64,000 bases of DNA from Domibacillus robiginosus (GTDB taxonomy: Bacteria > Bacillota > Bacilli > Bacillales > Domibacillaceae): assembly GCF_000966195.1 (NCBI RefSeq), contig NZ_LAHL01000012.1, positions 62,001-126,000 on the forward strand, written 5' to 3'. The position numbers and the translations under genes are program-made. Each line of letters opens with the position of its first letter. The first letter of the stretch is position 1. This document shows positions 35,119 through 48,620 of this stretch, in pieces. Below the pieces are notes generated by a model. The model had not been told where the DNA came from and searched no databases. It saw nothing but the letters and a program-made list of their open reading frames with translations.

Positions 35119-38100
35119 TCAAAACAGCGACAGCTGATTTTGATCCGGTAATGCATCGAGACAGCCCATTTTCTCCAAATATTCCATGATCGTTTTGGAT
35201 ACTTTACCGCGCTGCTGCAAATCTTCTTTTGATAAAAACTCGCCCTGCTCACGGGACGCCACAATATTTTTAGCGGCATTTGTTCCAAGACCAGGCAGCG
35301 CATTGAATGGCGGAATAAGCGAATGACCATCGATAACAAATTCATCTGCACTTGAACGGTACAGATCCACTTTTTTAAATGTAAAGCCGCGCTCAACCAT
35401 TTCAAGTGCCAGCTCAAGGACAGTCATTAAGTTTTTCTCTTTAGGCGAAGCATCCAATCCTTTTGCGTTGATTTCCTGAAGCATCGCTTTAATGGCAGAA
35501 GATCCTTTTGACATTACATCAATGTCGAAATCTTCAGCACGGACAGTGAAATAAGCAGCATAATAAAGCAAAGGCAGATGCACTTTAAAATAAGCAATCC
35601 GAACGGCCATTAATACATAAGCAGCAGCGTGAGCCTTAGGGAACATATACTTGATTTTTTTACATGAATCAATATACCATTCAGGCACTTCATTTTTACG
35701 CATTTCCTCTTCCATTTCGTCCGTTAGTCCTTTTCCTTTTCGGACAGATTCCATAATTTTAAAAGCAAAAGCAGGATCAAGGCCTTGGTAAATCAAATAC
35801 ACCATAATGTCATCCCGGCAGCCAATTACGTCAGACAGCTGGCAGATACCTTTTTGAATCAATTCCTGCGCATTGCCAAGCCACACATCTGTTCCATGTG
35901 AAAGACCAGAAATTTGAACCAGTTCTGAGAACGTCGTCGGCTTTGTTTCTTCCAGCATCTGGCGGACAAACCGCGTTCCGAATTCAGGAATACCGAGCGT
36001 ACCTGTTTTACACATGATCTGTTCTTCCGTTACGCCGAGGGACTCGGTACCACTGAAAATTTTCATTACTTCAGGATCGTCGGTCGGAATGGTTTTTGGA
36101 TCAATGCCTGATAAATCCTGAAGCATCCGGATGACTGTTGGATCATCGTGGCCGAGAATATCGAGCTTAAGCAGGTTATCGTGAATAGAATGAAAATCAA
36201 AATGAGTTGTTTTCCACTCTGATTTATCAGAATCCGCTGGATACTGAATGGGTGAAAAATCATATATATCCATGTAGTCGGGCACAACGATAATGCCGCC
36301 CGGATGCTGTCCGGTTGTCCTCTTGACACCCGTACATCCAGATACAAGACGGTCTACTTCCGCACTGCGGTATTGCTTCGTATATTCTTCGGCATACTTT
36401 TTCACATAGCCATAGGCGGTTTTTTCCGCTACCGTACCGATTGTACCAGCTCTGAACACATAATCCTCACCAAACAGCTCTTTCGTGTAGTTATGCGCAC
36501 GCGGCTGATACTCACCGGAAAAGTTCAAGTCAATATCTGGTACTTTATCTCCTTTAAATCCAAGAAACGTCTCAAACGGAATATCGTGTCCATCTTTTGT
36601 ATATGGAATGCCGCAGTCTGGACAATCTTTATCCGGCAGGTCAAATCCTGAACCAACTGAGCCATCATCAAAGAACTCGGATTTTTGACACGATGAACAT
36701 ACATAGTGCGGAGGCAGCGGATTCACTTCTGTTATTTCAGTCATTGTAGCAACAAAGGACGAACCGACTGACCCACGTGAACCAACCAGGTAGCCGTCAT
36801 CAAGCGATTTTTTTACGAGCTTATGTGAGATAAGATAAATAACTGCAAATCCATGACCGATAATGCTTTTTAATTCTTTTTCAAGCCGTGCTTCTACAAT
36901 TTCCGGCAATTCATCACCATAAATTTTCCGCGCCATTCCATAACTCATTTCCCGCATTTCCTGGTCGGCGCCTTCAATTTTAGGCGTATATAAATCATCT
37001 TTAATCGGTTTGACTTCCTCAATCATATCAGCAATTTTATTTGTATTGGTGACAACAATTTCATGCGCTTTTTCTTCACCTAAAAACGAAAAAGCTTCCA
37101 GCATATCCTCTGTTGTACGGAAATGAACATCCGGCAGTGTCTGGCGGTTTAACGGATTCGCACCGCCCATCGATGAAATTAAAATATGGCGGTACACTTT
37201 GTCTTCTTCATTTAAATAATGAACATTACCGGTTGCCGCAACTAATTTATTTTGCTCTTCACCGACCGTCAAGATGTTTTGGATAATATCTTCCAGACCT
37301 GCTTCATCGCGCACAAGCTCCATTTCAATAAGTGGCGCGTATACAGGCTTTGGCTGCACTTCGAGATAATCATAAAATTCAGCTGCTTTCCTTGCTTCGT
37401 CCATCCCTTTTTGCATCATCGCTTCAAATACTTCCCCTTTGTTGCAGCCAGAGCCAATCAGCAAGCCGCCGCGGTGCTTTTGCAAAACAGAACGGGGAAT
37501 ACGCGGCACCCGGTAAAAGTAATTGATATGCGAGAGAGACACGAGCTTAAACAAATTTTTCAGCCCTTCTGCGTTTTGGGCAAGAATTGTACAATGATAA
37601 GGGCGTGCACGTTTATAGGCCCCGCCTTCTCCCATAAAGTTGTTGAACTCGTTATGTTTCTTTATCCCTTTTTCATCTGCATCCTTTAGCAATTTAAGCA
37701 GGATGTATCCCGTCGCTTCAGCATCATAAATCGCACGGTGATGCTGAGTTAACTCTACATCGAACTTTTTCGCCAGTGTATTCAGCCGGTGATTTTTCAT
37801 ATCCGGGTAAAGCAAACGCGCCAGCTCCAGCGTATCAATCACTGGATTGGATGTCCGGCCAATGCCAAACTTTTCATAGCCTGTTTGAATAAAGCCCATA
37901 TCAAACGACGCATTATGCGCAACCAGGATGGCATCCCCGGTCCACTCTTTAAAATCACGAAGCACTTCGTCTACCTCAGGTGCGTCCTGTACCATGTCAT
38001 CGGTAATGCCAGTTAGTTCAATAGTCGTTGCAGACAGCGGATGGTGCGGGTTGGCAAAACGTTCAAACCGGTCGATAATGTCACCGTCTTTTACTTTGAC

Positions 38101-39429
38101 TGCTGCCAGCTCAATGATCGTGTCGTACACTGCAGAAAGACCTGTTGTTTCAACGTCAAAAACAACATAAGTATCTGTGGCAAGCTCCCGATCGGCGTCT
38201 TCGTAGGCGATCGGCACACCATCATCAACGAGATTGGCTTCCATTCCATATAAAATTTTTACGCCATGTTTTTTTCCAGCGCTGTACGCTTCTGGAAACG
38301 ATTGAGCCACTGCATGGTCGGTAATGGCGATAGCCGAGTGTCCCCATTTTTTTGCCTGGCCGACCAGTGCGCTAACCGAAGATACGGCATCCATCTGGCT
38401 CATTGGTGAATGAAGATGCAGTTCTACCCGCTTTTCTTCAGCTTTGTCTTCTCGCATCGGGGAACGAATTTCGTTAACATCATTCGCAATCATAACGAGA
38501 TCACGGACGAAGGTATCGTTTTGAACAGACCCTCGCACTCGTACCCACATGCCTTTTTTAATGCGGTTAAACATTGCCGCGTCTTCTTTGTCACGCGAAA
38601 ACATTTTGACCATTAAGGAGTCCGTATAATCGGTAATCTTAAAGGTAAGCAGCGTACGGCCGCTGCGCAGCTCTTTCGTTTCAGCATCAAAGATATATCC
38701 TTCTGAAGCAATTCGGCGCTCTTCATCAATAATTTCTTCAAGCTTTTTAAATTCTGCATCTGGCTTAATGGTATAACCGATCGTTACAGGACCTGATTCT
38801 TCGGGAGCCTCATCCTGTTCTTTCGCCCGGTTTTGCATATCAATCACTGCCTGGCGTGCCCGCTCTGCATCTTCTTTACGCTTTTCTTCTAAAAACTTTT
38901 CATATTCTTCGTTTCGTTCATTTTGGGAAACCTGCACATCAAATGTGAGCGGCGGAAAGCCGAGGCTTTCATATACTTCACAAAGGCGACGCCCATATTT
39001 GTTTTTGAGTGCCATACCCTCCATTTCATTTTGCGTGCGAATCACAAGCTTGGTACCGGATACACCCGGTTTTTGTTCATTTAATGCTGCTAAAAGCGGC
39101 GGTGCCATGCCTTCAAGCTGGCGAACACAATATGACCAGTAATCTGTAATGTTCTCCGGCGTACATGTGCGATCTTCCACTTCTATTGAAAAAGTAACCA
39201 TGGCAAACGAGGCGAATGTCGCTGATAAGGCATCCGCGAAACGCATCATCACACTGCAAGGGATAAGGGCAGGTGCCGCAAATACAAAATGCCATTTTTT
39301 TTCTTGCTTCAATACCGTTAATTTTTTGATTTCAGTTCCGTCAAAATGACGGACCACTGCATCCTCTGTAAGACGGAGCTGGTCGAGTAGGATTAAAAAA
39401 CGACTCCGTCCACTTGATGCTTCATTCAT
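35119..39429 (-). CDS. polC: DNA polymerase III alpha subunit PolC (Gram-positive type)
   Basis: The essential replicative polymerase of low-GC Firmicutes. The 1436 residues run: N-terminal domain, OB fold (about 235-330), split PHP domain ([12 protein letters not shown] near 335), DEDDh proofreading exonuclease beginning at FDVETTG (about 425), polymerase core with a zinc cluster (CSSC...CPDC), catalytic [11 protein letters not shown], and HhH motifs near the C-terminus. The start ATG lies behind AAGGGGG. The length matches the family (B. subtilis 1437) and the frame is intact. Confidence 0.98.
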   Translation of the reverse strand: MNEASSGRSRFLILLDQLRLTEDAVVRHFDGTEIKKLTVLKQEKKWHFVFAAPALIPCSVMMRFADALSATFASFAMVTFSIEVEDRTCTPENITDYWSYCVRQLEGMAPPLLAALNEQKPGVSGTKLVIRTQNEMEGMALKNKYGRRLCEVYESLGFPPLTFDVQVSQNERNEEYEKFLEEKRKEDAERARQAVIDMQNRAKEQDEAPEESGPVTIGYTIKPDAEFKKLEEIIDEERRIASEGYIFDAETKELRSGRTLLTFKITDYTDSLMVKMFSRDKEDAAMFNRIKKGMWVRVRGSVQNDTFVRDLVMIANDVNEIRSPMREDKAEEKRVELHLHSPMSQMDAVSSVSALVGQAKKWGHSAIAITDHAVAQSFPEAYSAGKKHGVKILYGMEANLVDDGVPIAYEDADRELATDTYVVFDVETTGLSAVYDTIIELAAVKVKDGDIIDRFERFANPHHPLSATTIELTGITDDMVQDAPEVDEVLRDFKEWTGDAILVAHNASFDMGFIQTGYEKFGIGRTSNPVIDTLELARLLYPDMKNHRLNTLAKKFDVELTQHHRAIYDAEATGYILLKLLKDADEKGIKKHNEFNNFMGEGGAYKRARPYHCTILAQNAEGLKNLFKLVSLSHINYFYRVPRIPRSVLQKHRGGLLIGSGCNKGEVFEAMMQKGMDEARKAAEFYDYLEVQPKPVYAPLIEMELVRDEAGLEDIIQNILTVGEEQNKLVAATGNVHYLNEEDKVYRHILISSMGGANPLNRQTLPDVHFRTTEDMLEAFSFLGEEKAHEIVVTNTNKIADMIEEVKPIKDDLYTPKIEGADQEMREMSYGMARKIYGDELPEIVEARLEKELKSIIGHGFAVIYLISHKLVKKSLDDGYLVGSRGSVGSSFVATMTEITEVNPLPPHYVCSSCQKSEFFDDGSVGSGFDLPDKDCPDCGIPYTKDGHDIPFETFLGFKGDKVPDIDLNFSGEYQPRAHNYTKELFGEDYVFRAGTIGTVAEKTAYGYVKKYAEEYTKQYRSAEVDRLVSGCTGVKRTTGQHPGGIIVVPDYMDIYDFSPIQYPADSDKSEWKTTHFDFHSIHDNLLKLDILGHDDPTVIRMLQDLSGIDPKTIPTDDPEVMKIFSGTESLGVTEEQIMCKTGTLGIPEFGTRFVRQMLEETKPTTFSELVQISGLSHGTDVWLGNAQELIQKGICQLSDVIGCRDDIMVYLIYQGLDPAFAFKIMESVRKGKGLTDEMEEEMRKNEVPEWYIDSCKKIKYMFPKAHAAAYVLMAVRIAYFKVHLPLLYYAAYFTVRAEDFDIDVMSKGSSAIKAMLQEINAKGLDASPKEKNLMTVLELALEMVERGFTFKKVDLYRSSADEFVIDGHSLIPPFNALPGLGTNAAKNIVASREQGEFLSKEDLQQRGKVSKTIMEYLEKMGCLDALPDQNQLSLF

Positions 39430-39447
39430 TTTATTTCCCCCTTACAC

Positions 39448-39485
39448 AGAAAAGGATGAGCGGCACGAGCCGGTCATCCTTTTTC
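39448..39485 (-). terminator. proS-polC intergenic hairpin
   Basis: AAAAGGATGA/TCATCCTTTT (39450-39459 and 39474-39483), with CGGC/GCCG pairing inside, is followed by CTGTG on the minus strand. Only the stem's own TTTT provides a U-tract, so termination is probably partial. Confidence 0.55.
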
Positions 39486-39487
39486 TT

Positions 39488-41194
<1,707 letters not shown>

Positions 41195-41222
41195 TCAATC
41201 GCACCTCGACTAACATAATAAT

Positions 41223-42482
41223 TTACTGTAAAAAGAATCTTTGAATATCATTCCATGTAACCATGATCATTAAAAGCATGAGCAGGGCAAATCCAACAAA
41301 ATGCACCATGCCTTCCATGCGGCGGTCAACCGGTTTCCCGCGTACCGCTTCATACAAGAAAAACAATAGGCGTCCGCCATCAAGGGCCGGCAGTGGCAGC
41401 AGGTTCATAATCCCGAGATTTATACTTAACACGCCTGCCCACTTTGCTAAATTGAATATGCCGGATTGAGCAACAGTATCCGTCGAAACATAAATACCAA
41501 CAGGACCTGACAGCATATCAAGTGAAAACTGGCCTGTCACGATTGTACCAAGTACGTTTATGATAAGCTTGGTCCAAGTGTACACTTCTTTTGCTCCGTA
41601 CGTAAACGAGCCAAGCACAGAATGCTCAAACGGGCTGTATACACCAATACGCCCGAAGGTTTCTCCTTCTGCCGTTTCTGTATCAGGCGTAACCGGCACC
41701 GTCAGCTGCTCTCCTTCACGCTCTATGACAAACGTTAACTCTTTTCCTGGGTTTTCCTGTATGACTGTCACAATTTCTTTCCAGGACGTCATGTTTTCCC
41801 CGTTAATCGAAAGAACCTGATCGTTTTCCTTAAGACCGGCTTCAACGGCTGCTCCATTGTCGATGACTTCGCCAAGCTTTGGCTCATCGGTTGGAATTCC
41901 TTGAATCATCGCCAAAACAACAAAAACAATAAACGCAAGAATAAAGTTGAATAAAGGACCCGCAAAAATAGCCATCGCCCGCTGCGGAAGTGTTTTCGAA
42001 TTAAACTGACGGTCATATGGCGCGATTTGGGTGCTTAATTGATCTTCCGTTATAAGGGCTTCACGATGTATCGGATATGTTTGCAGCTCTTCCTCGCCTT
42101 CTTCATACCCGCTGATCGTTAAACCATGCTCAAGATCTGCCGTTTCAATTTCAATCGTTCTTGCATCTTTAAAGCGGTCCCGGCCATTTACAATTAAGTT
42201 AACGGCTTCGCCTTTTTCATTAAATATAACACCAATTCTCTGGCCTGCTTTCAGCTCTGCTGTTTCGGGGTCTTCACCAGCCATACGTACATATCCGCCA
42301 AGCGGAAGCAGCCTAATTGTATAAACGGTTTCGCCTTTTTTATGTGCAAATATTTTCGGACCGAATCCGATAGCGAATTCACGACATAAAATACCAGCCC
42401 GTTTAGCAAAAATAAAGTGGCCTAATTCATGGAAAAAAACAAGCGAGCCAAATATAACAATAAACGCTATAACGGTATTCAA
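41223..42482 (-). CDS. rasP: site-2 intramembrane metalloprotease RasP
   Basis: Cleaves membrane-anchored anti-sigma factors (RsiW) and signal-peptide remnants within the membrane. The 419-residue protein has zinc motif HELGH (18-22) in the first transmembrane helix, one PDZ domain (about 190-265), and the second metal motif PLPALDGG near 375. The start is TTG at 42480-42482 with AGGTGG 9 bases upstream. It follows dxr by 20 bases, inside the uppS-cdsA-dxr-rasP-proS-polC run. Confidence 0.96.
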   Translation of the reverse strand: MNTVIAFIVIFGSLVFFHELGHFIFAKRAGILCREFAIGFGPKIFAHKKGETVYTIRLLPLGGYVRMAGEDPETAELKAGQRIGVIFNEKGEAVNLIVNGRDRFKDARTIEIETADLEHGLTISGYEEGEEELQTYPIHREALITEDQLSTQIAPYDRQFNSKTLPQRAMAIFAGPLFNFILAFIVFVVLAMIQGIPTDEPKLGEVIDNGAAVEAGLKENDQVLSINGENMTSWKEIVTVIQENPGKELTFVIEREGEQLTVPVTPDTETAEGETFGRIGVYSPFEHSVLGSFTYGAKEVYTWTKLIINVLGTIVTGQFSLDMLSGPVGIYVSTDTVAQSGIFNLAKWAGVLSINLGIMNLLPLPALDGGRLLFFLYEAVRGKPVDRRMEGMVHFVGFALLMLLMIMVTWNDIQRFFLQ

Positions 42483-42502
42483 ACGTTTCTAACCACCTTT
42501 TT

Positions 42503-43648
42503 TTATGATAAAAGTGAGCGTACTGTGGCTCTGGCTTCGATATCTGCTTCCAGCACTGCTTCGAGTTCCGGAGATTGAACAGGCGTATGCTTCTCCATTG
42601 TCCGCTCCACTATTTCTTCAATTTGTAAAAATGAAATTTTTCGATCCAGAAAAGCTGCAACAGCTTCTTCGTTTGCTGCATTCATCACGGCTGGCATTGT
42701 TCCGCCTGTGCGTCCTGCTGTATACGCAAGATGAAGCATACGGTACCGATCAAAGTCTATTTCCTGAAAATGGAGTCGGCCGATTTGGGCTAAATTGAGA
42801 CGGGTAGTATCAGGAAGTGGCAGACGATCCGGCCAGGTGAGCGCGTACTGAATCGGCACCCGCATATCCGGCGAACCGAGCTGCGCCATCACCGAACGGT
42901 CGTGGAATTCAACCATCGAGTGGATAATGCTTTCTCGGTGCAAAATAACATCGATCTGTTCATAGGGCAGATCAAACAGCCAGTGCGCTTCAATAACTTC
43001 AAGCCCCTTATTCATCATTGTAGCAGAATCGACAGTGATTTTCGCGCCCATAGACCAGTTTGGGTGATTTAATGTTTCTTCTACTGTTACACTTTCAAGC
43101 TCTTCTCTTTGTTTATCTCGGAAGCTCCCGCCAGAAGCGGTTAAAATAAGCCGGCTGATATTTTTTTCCTGTTCACCCTGCAGGCTTTGAAAAATCGCTG
43201 AATGCTCACTGTCAACGGGAAGCAAGTGAACGCCTGCTTGTTGGGCTGCTGCTGTTACAATGTGACCAGCTGTTACGAGCGTTTCTTTATTAGCAATCGC
43301 AATATTTTTTTTCGCCTTAATCGCTTTAAGTGTCGGCTCCAGTCCAACACTGCCAATCACCGCGTTTACAAGTGTGTCTGCCTCTGCAATTGTAGCTGCT
43401 GCTTCAAGCCCCTCTTTACCGTATAATATACGCACGGAGGGAAACTGCAGCTGCAGCCGCTCAGCTGCTTCTTTTTCCATCACTGATACAAGTGCTGGTT
43501 CAAACTCATGAATAATATTTTGCGCCGCCTGCTCGTTTTTCCCAGCAGAAAAAGCCGCCAGCTGGAAAGAGTCTGGATGCTTCCGTATAATGTCAAGAGT
43601 CTGAACACCAATAGACCCTGTCGCCCCTAATAAACTTATCGTTTTCAC
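42503..43648 (-). CDS. dxr: 1-deoxy-D-xylulose-5-phosphate reductoisomerase
   Basis: The second enzyme of the MEP isoprenoid pathway; converts DXP to MEP with NADPH. The 381-residue protein begins [14 protein letters not shown] (nucleotide loop 8-14) and has [15 protein letters not shown] and [23 protein letters not shown] choose GTG at 43646-43648, 9 bases behind GGGAG. ATG at 43657 abuts that site directly and would be a poor start. It feeds isoprenoid units toward uppS two genes upstream. Confidence 0.96.
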   Translation of the reverse strand: MKTISLLGATGSIGVQTLDIIRKHPDSFQLAAFSAGKNEQAAQNIIHEFEPALVSVMEKEAAERLQLQFPSVRILYGKEGLEAAATIAEADTLVNAVIGSVGLEPTLKAIKAKKNIAIANKETLVTAGHIVTAAAQQAGVHLLPVDSEHSAIFQSLQGEQEKNISRLILTASGGSFRDKQREELESVTVEETLNHPNWSMGAKITVDSATMMNKGLEVIEAHWLFDLPYEQIDVILHRESIIHSMVEFHDRSVMAQLGSPDMRVPIQYALTWPDRLPLPDTTRLNLAQIGRLHFQEIDFDRYRMLHLAYTAGRTGGTMPAVMNAANEEAVAAFLDRKISFLQIEEIVERTMEKHTPVQSPELEAVLEADIEARATVRSLLS

Positions 43649-43661
43649 TACATTCATCTCC

Positions 43662-44453
43662 CTACAATAGTTGAAGCATATGCAACAGTGGAAAAACGAA
43701 CAGCCAGCTGTCTGTCCGGTCTAGAATTCCGCCATGACCCGGCAAAAGATTTCCTGAATCCTTTACACCGTAATGACGCTTCAAGGCTGATTCAGCTAAA
43801 TCACCTACTTGGCCTGCTATTGAAAGAACAGCCGCTGAGAACAACACCCAAAGAGCAGGAGCACGGAAATCCAGAAAGAAAAGGAAAATGGCTGCTACTA
43901 AAACCGCTGAACCAACTCCTCCATAAAAGCCTGCTACTGTTTTGTTCGGGCTGATATCCGGCCAGAGCTTGCGTTTTCCAAATGAACGGCCAATAAAGTA
44001 AGCACCCGAGTCAGACGCCCATGTAATGAGCAGGGCAAAAAACACATACATCAGACCGCCTGCTTCTCTCGTTTCAATAAAATAGTAGAAGCCAAAACCA
44101 ATATAAAGCGTTAGGAGTATGCAATATGCAGCGTCTTCAAATGTAAAGTGGTTTTTCGTCATAACTGTCACAACAAGAAACAGTAAAACGAATAAACCAA
44201 GGTATTCAAATTTCTCAAGCCCGAAAAGCTGCCCGCCTGTGGCACCGTCTTGTGGTACAAGCATGATAAATACGAGTAAAAGCGACAGCAGGCCCGGCAG
44301 AGATAGAGCGGGAATATGCTTCATTTTTAATACTTCAATTACCGCTATTGCACTCATTGCGTAAACTAGAAGAATAAAGGGCAGCCCGCCAATCAATACA
44401 ATCGGCAAAAATGCTGCGGCTGCAATTACTCCTGTGATGATCCGTTGTTTCAT
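43662..44453 (-). CDS. cdsA: phosphatidate cytidylyltransferase
   Basis: Makes CDP-diacylglycerol, the precursor used by PgsA. The 263-residue multi-spanning membrane protein carries the family signature near the C-terminus ([13 protein letters not shown] then [12 protein letters not shown]). The ATG is behind GGGGG with about 10-base spacing. It is between uppS and dxr with short gaps, so co-transcription is likely. Confidence 0.96.
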   Translation of the reverse strand: MKQRIITGVIAAAAFLPIVLIGGLPFILLVYAMSAIAVIEVLKMKHIPALSLPGLLSLLLVFIMLVPQDGATGGQLFGLEKFEYLGLFVLLFLVVTVMTKNHFTFEDAAYCILLTLYIGFGFYYFIETREAGGLMYVFFALLITWASDSGAYFIGRSFGKRKLWPDISPNKTVAGFYGGVGSAVLVAAIFLFFLDFRAPALWVLFSAAVLSIAGQVGDLAESALKRHYGVKDSGNLLPGHGGILDRTDSWLFVFPLLHMLQLL

Positions 44454-44477
44454 TTTTGTTAATCCCCCATTATTCCG

Positions 44478-45239
44478 TTACGACAACCCGCCAAACCGCC
44501 TTGATCTTTTTTGATAAGAAGCTACTGCTTCAAGCAGATGTTTTTCTGAAAAATCAGGCCATAAAACGTCCGTAAAGAAAAATTCAGTATAAGCCAGCTG
44601 CCAGAGCATAAAGTTGCTCAGCCGATGCTCACCGCTTGTTCGAATCAAAAGATCGGGCTCCGGCAAATGACTGGTCATTAAATAACGCGAAACAGCTTCA
44701 TCTGTTATATCCTGCTCTGAAAGTGTTCCCGCCTGAACATCTTTTAAAATCGAGCGTACAGCTTGAACAAGCTCTATCCGACTGCCATAATTTAGTGCAA
44801 AGTTAAGAATAAGTCCATTATTTTCAGCAGTTCGGTCTATCGCATTTTGTACAGCTCTTCTGGTATGAGCAGGCAGCTGCTCCATATCACCAATCATTTC
44901 TACACGAACATTTTCTTCAATCAATTCAGGCAGAAATGTAGAAAGAAATTCTTCCGGCAGCTTCATTAAAAAATCAACTTCAAGCTTAGGCCGCTTCCAA
45001 TTTTCGGTAGAAAATGCGTAAAGCGTCAGTACTTTTACTCCTAGCCGGTTTGCAGCTCTTGTAATTTCCCGAACTGTTTTCATTCCTTCATTATGGCCGG
45101 CAATACGGGGCAGCGCTCTTTTTTTTGCCCAGCGGCCGTTTCCATCCATAATAATGGCAATATGCGCAGGAATCCCTTCTTCAGAAATCACAGGCTCTCC
45201 TGCATTTTTTGATTGCCAAAACCACTGTTTATGTGCCAT
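44478..45239 (-). CDS. uppS: undecaprenyl pyrophosphate synthase
   Basis: The cis-prenyltransferase that makes the C55 lipid carrier for cell-wall synthesis. The 253-residue protein has IIMDGNGRWAKKR (catalytic Asp32), AFSTENWKRP and the C-terminal RTSGEHRLSNFMLWQ region. The ATG lies 7 bases behind GGGGG. It is the first gene after the frr terminator with a promoter just upstream, probably heading the unit that runs to polC. Confidence 0.96.
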   Translation of the reverse strand: MAHKQWFWQSKNAGEPVISEEGIPAHIAIIMDGNGRWAKKRALPRIAGHNEGMKTVREITRAANRLGVKVLTLYAFSTENWKRPKLEVDFLMKLPEEFLSTFLPELIEENVRVEMIGDMEQLPAHTRRAVQNAIDRTAENNGLILNFALNYGSRIELVQAVRSILKDVQAGTLSEQDITDEAVSRYLMTSHLPEPDLLIRTSGEHRLSNFMLWQLAYTEFFFTDVLWPDFSEKHLLEAVASYQKRSRRFGGLS

Positions 45240-45270
45240 TCAAAATCCCCCATATCGCTTCTTCCAACCT

Positions 45271-45300
45271 ATTTTACCATATAAGCTGTTTTCGTAGTAA
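45271..45300 (-). promoter_or_regulatory. uppS operon promoter
   Basis: On the minus strand -35 TTACTA (45295-45300), 18 bases, then an extended -10 TGGTAAAAT (TAAAAT at 45271-45276), about 30 bases before uppS. Confidence 0.5.
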
Positions 45301-45315
45301 TTCGAGCGATAAAAT

Positions 45316-45356
45316 CCAAAAAAAGAAACCCTCTTGCCAGCAAGAGGGTTTTTTCT
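45316..45356 (-). terminator. frr terminator
   Basis: AAACCCTCTTG/CAAGAGGGTTT (45326-45336 and 45341-45351), loop CCAG, followed by CTTTTTTT on the minus strand, directly behind frr. Confidence 0.9.
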
Positions 45357-45914
45357 TTACACTTCCATAATCTCTTGTTCTTTTTCTTTAGCAATTTCAT
45401 CCACTCTACGGATATAATTGTCCGTTTGTTTTTGAACATCTTCTGTGTAGCCGCGAAGGTCATCTTCTGTAAGATCACCATTTTTTTCGCCCTTTTTCAA
45501 TTCGTCATTTGCATCACGACGAATGTTTCGGATTGCTACTTTTGCATCTTCCGCTTCTTTTTTAACCTGCTTCGCCAATTCTTTACGGCGTTCTTCTGTT
45601 AAAGCAGGGAAATTCAAGCGAATGACAGAGCCATCATTAGAAGGAGTCAAACCAAGATCTGATTTTAACAGCGCTTTTTCAATATCGCTCATCGATGACT
45701 TGTCGTATGGCGTAATCACCAATAGACGAGCTTCTGGAATGTTAATAGATGCAAGCTGGTTAATCGGTGTTGGTGCACCGTAATAATCAATGGTAATACG
45801 GTCAAGCACATTCGCGCTCGCACGTCCGGCACGAATAGAAGCAAGCTCGCGGTTAAATGCAGCAATTGCTTTGTCCATTTTTTCTTTGGATTGATTCATC
45901 ACTTCTTGAGACAC
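45357..45914 (-). CDS. frr: ribosome recycling factor
   Basis: Splits post-termination ribosomes with EF-G. The 185-residue protein shows the RRF triple-helix and beta domain pattern ([43 protein letters not shown]-type region). The start is GTG at 45912-45914, two bases after the pyrH stop, and its ribosome-binding site AAGGGGG lies in the last pyrH codons. Ends at a strong terminator. Confidence 0.97.
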   Translation of the reverse strand: MSQEVMNQSKEKMDKAIAAFNRELASIRAGRASANVLDRITIDYYGAPTPINQLASINIPEARLLVITPYDKSSMSDIEKALLKSDLGLTPSNDGSVIRLNFPALTEERRKELAKQVKKEAEDAKVAIRNIRRDANDELKKGEKNGDLTEDDLRGYTEDVQKQTDNYIRRVDEIAKEKEQEIMEV

Positions 45915-45916
45915 AT

Positions 45917-46639
45917 TTATTTCCCCCTTACAATTGTTCCGATATTGTCACCAAGTACAACGCGTTTGATATTACCCTTTTCTGTAACAGAGAAAACGAC
46001 GAGCGGAATATCATTATCCATACATAAAGAAGAAGCAGTTGAATCCATTACCGCAAGCCCTTCTTTAATAACATCAAGATAAGACAGCTCTTTATATTTA
46101 ACCGCATCTTTGTCCACTTTTGGATCAGCACTATACACGCCATCCACATTGTTTTTGGCCATTAAAATAACCTCTGCTTCAATTTCAGCAGCACGCAGTG
46201 CAGCAGTTGTATCCGTTGAGAAATACGGGTTTCCAGTACCTGCAGCAAATATAACAACACGACCCTTTTCCAAATGACGAATCGCCCGGCGACGAATATA
46301 CGGCTCTGCAATTTGGCGCATTTCAATCGACGTTTGCACCCGTGTTTCGATTCCGAGCTGCTCCAGGCTGTCCTGCAGTGCCATTGAGTTCATCACGGTT
46401 GCCAGCATCCCCATGTAATCTGCTGTCGCACGATCCATGCCCATTTCACTGCCGATTTTCCCGCGCCAAATATTGCCGCCGCCAACTACAACGGCTACTT
46501 CTACATCCAGTTCACTTACTTCTTTGACCTGTTCTGCCACAGATTGAATAACAGTCGGGTTAATACCAAATCCTGCTTCACCTGCTAGTGCTTCACCACT
46601 TAACTTTAATACAACACGTTTATACTTAGGCTGGCTCAT
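45917..46639 (-). CDS. pyrH: UMP kinase
   Basis: Phosphorylates UMP to UDP and is allosterically controlled (GTP activates, UTP inhibits in the family). The 240-residue amino-acid-kinase-fold protein has [17 protein letters not shown] and the [10 protein letters not shown] loop. The start is ATG at 46637-46639 with GGAGG 5 bases upstream; the frame extends 4 codons further without support. Its length equals B. subtilis PyrH. It is coupled to frr. Confidence 0.97.
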   Translation of the reverse strand: MSQPKYKRVVLKLSGEALAGEAGFGINPTVIQSVAEQVKEVSELDVEVAVVVGGGNIWRGKIGSEMGMDRATADYMGMLATVMNSMALQDSLEQLGIETRVQTSIEMRQIAEPYIRRRAIRHLEKGRVVIFAAGTGNPYFSTDTTAALRAAEIEAEVILMAKNNVDGVYSADPKVDKDAVKYKELSYLDVIKEGLAVMDSTASSLCMDNDIPLVVFSVTEKGNIKRVVLGDNIGTIVRGK

Positions 46640-46663
46640 GTAGACCTCCATCTGTAATGTACA

Positions 46664-46695
46664 TGAAATCCCTCACCAAGAGCGGTAAGGGATCC
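46664..46695 (-). terminator. tsf-pyrH intergenic hairpin
   Basis: ATCCCTCACC (46668-46677) pairs with GGTAAGGGAT (46684-46693) apart from one imperfect position, followed by TTTCATG on the minus strand: a weak terminator. Confidence 0.5.
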
Positions 46696-46730
46696 CATTT
46701 ATTCCTTTCCGGCCGGCGGATACGGAATCA

Positions 46731-47612
46731 TTATTTTTTAACTTGGCTCATAACTTCTTCTGCAAAGTTGTCCTGGCGCTTTTCTAAACCTTCACCAACT
46801 TCGTAGCGAACGAATTCAGTTAAAGTTGCTCCTTTAGACTCAAGGAACTGGCGCACTTTTTGGTCTGGATCTTTAACAAAGCTTTGATCCAAAATACATA
46901 CTTCTTCAAAGAATTTGCCCAGGCGGCCTTCAACCATTTTCGCAACAATGTTTTCAGGTTTACCTTCGTTCAGCGCTTGTTCTGTTAGCACTTTACGCTC
47001 ACGCTCTACTTCTTCTTCAGAAACCTGGTCGCGTGAAACGTATTTCGGATTCAAAGCAGCTGCGTGCATTGCTACATCTTTTGCAGCAGCAGCATCTGTA
47101 GTGCCTTCAACAAGAGCTAATACACCGATACGACCGCCCATGTGAAGGTATTCACCGAATGCAGCGTTTTCGCCTTTTGTACGGATTTCAAAACGGCGAA
47201 GAGTGATTTTTTCACCAATTTTAGAAATGGCTTCACTAATGTACGTATCCACTGTTTTACCATTTTCCATTGTTTGTCCAAGAGCTTCTTCAACAGAAGC
47301 TGGCTTGTTCGCTAATAGGTGAGCTGCGATTTCTTTTACAAGTACTTGGAAGTTCTCGTTTTTCGCAACAAAGTCAGTTTCTGCATTTACTTCCAGGATA
47401 ACAGCTGTATCGCCTTCGCTTGCAATAAATGTTGTACCTTCAGCTGCGATACGGTCAGATTTTTTCGCTGCTTTTGCAATCCCTTTTTCTCGAAGGTAAT
47501 CGATCGCTTGATCTAAATCACCATTTGTTTCAACAAGTGCTTTTTTGCAGTCCATCATGCCTGCGCCCGTTTTTTCACGAAGTTCTTTTACCATTTGTGC
47601 AGTAATAGCCAT
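46731..47612 (-). CDS. tsf: elongation factor Ts
   Basis: The guanine-nucleotide exchange factor for EF-Tu. The 293-residue protein has the N-terminal UBA-like domain ([20 protein letters not shown]), the [10 protein letters not shown] exchange motif (about 80-90) and the dimerisation domain. The start ATG lies behind AAGGAGG. A terminator separates it from rpsB, but the two usually share a transcript by readthrough. Confidence 0.98.
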   Translation of the reverse strand: MAITAQMVKELREKTGAGMMDCKKALVETNGDLDQAIDYLREKGIAKAAKKSDRIAAEGTTFIASEGDTAVILEVNAETDFVAKNENFQVLVKEIAAHLLANKPASVEEALGQTMENGKTVDTYISEAISKIGEKITLRRFEIRTKGENAAFGEYLHMGGRIGVLALVEGTTDAAAAKDVAMHAAALNPKYVSRDQVSEEEVERERKVLTEQALNEGKPENIVAKMVEGRLGKFFEEVCILDQSFVKDPDQKVRQFLESKGATLTEFVRYEVGEGLEKRQDNFAEEVMSQVKK

Positions 47613-47667
47613 TTTGGTTCCTCCTTTAAATATGTAGAACCGCTATGCGGTTTTATTGTTTCTTTCT

Positions 47668-47708
47668 TTAAAAAAAGGTGATAAGGGTATCCCTCTTATC
47701 ACCTTTAT
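47668..47708 (-). terminator. rpsB-tsf intergenic terminator
   Basis: AAAGGTGATAAG/CTTATCACCTTT (47674-47685 and 47695-47706) followed by TTTT on the minus strand, just behind rpsB. Confidence 0.85.
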
Positions 47709-47716
47709 CTGTTTCA

Positions 47717-48469
47717 TTACTCAGCTGCTGCTTCTGCTGTTTCAGCTTCTTGCACTTCTTCTTGAACTTCTTCTTCAGCGATTTCCTCGCCTTGTTTCGC
47801 TTCAAGAACTGCGTCAGCCATTTTACCTGTTAAAAGTTTAACCGCACGGATCGCATCGTCATTCGCTGGGATAACATAATCGATTTCATCCGGATCGCAG
47901 TTTGTATCAACGATACCTACGATAGGAATGTTCAATTTACGTGCTTCCGCAACAGCGATACGCTCTTTGCGTGGATCGATAATGAATAGGGCATCAGGAA
48001 GACCTTTCATATCACGAATACCGCCAAGGAATTTTACAAGACGCTCATGCTCTTTTTTAAGCTGAACAACTTCTTTCTTTGGAAGTACTTCGAATGTGCC
48101 GTCTTCTTGCATTTTTTCAATGTTTTTCAAACGTTGTACACGCTTTTGGATTGTCGAGAAGTTAGTAAGTGTACCACCCAACCAGCGTTGGTTTACATAG
48201 TACATACCTGAACGTTCTGCTTCTTCTTTCACAGAATCTTGTGCTTGTTTTTTTGTACCAACAAACAAAATTTTGCCACCGTCACCGGCAACTTCTCTTA
48301 CAAATTTGTACGCTTCTTCCACTTTGCGAACGGTTTTTTGAAGATCGATGATGTAGATCCCGTTACGCTCTTGGAAAATGTACTTTTTCATTTTGGGGTT
48401 CCAACGGCGAGTTTGGTGACCGAAGTGAACGCCTGCTTCAAGCAATTGCTTCATAGAAATTACTGACAT
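47717..48469 (-). CDS. rpsB: 30S ribosomal protein S2
   Basis: The 250-residue small-subunit protein S2, beginning [20 protein letters not shown], with [20 protein letters not shown] and an acidic Glu/Ala tail. The start is ATG at 48467-48469 with CAGGAGG upstream. The frame runs on to 48577 through the leader but has no second site. A sigma-A promoter and a leader of about 110 bases precede it, a usual place for S2 autoregulation. Confidence 0.98.
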   Translation of the reverse strand: MSVISMKQLLEAGVHFGHQTRRWNPKMKKYIFQERNGIYIIDLQKTVRKVEEAYKFVREVAGDGGKILFVGTKKQAQDSVKEEAERSGMYYVNQRWLGGTLTNFSTIQKRVQRLKNIEKMQEDGTFEVLPKKEVVQLKKEHERLVKFLGGIRDMKGLPDALFIIDPRKERIAVAEARKLNIPIVGIVDTNCDPDEIDYVIPANDDAIRAVKLLTGKMADAVLEAKQGEEIAEEEVQEEVQEAETAEAAAE

Positions 48470-48614
48470 GTGTTGTTTCCTCCTGTTTGGTTTGATTTCC
48501 TCCGTCTTTCTCACACTCACACAGCTTCCGTTTAAAACGGCACCGGCTGATGAATCAAAAGACGTGTGTATTAACACCGTTAGTTACTATATCACATTCA
48601 TTAGGAGGCCGCAA
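48470..48614 (-). promoter_or_regulatory. rpsB promoter and leader
   Basis: On the minus strand -35 TTGCGG (48609-48614), 17 bases, then an extended -10 TGATATAGT (TATAGT at 48586-48591). The -35 begins six bases after the swrB stop codon. The leader holds CCGTTT/AAACGG complementarity. This separates the housekeeping genes from the fla/che operon. Confidence 0.65.
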
Positions 48615-48620
48615 CTACTT

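Noticed and set aside
48470-48577. N-terminal extension of rpsB
   Set aside because: It is the untranslated leader read in frame; S2 starts at [10 protein letters not shown] behind a strong ribosome-binding site.
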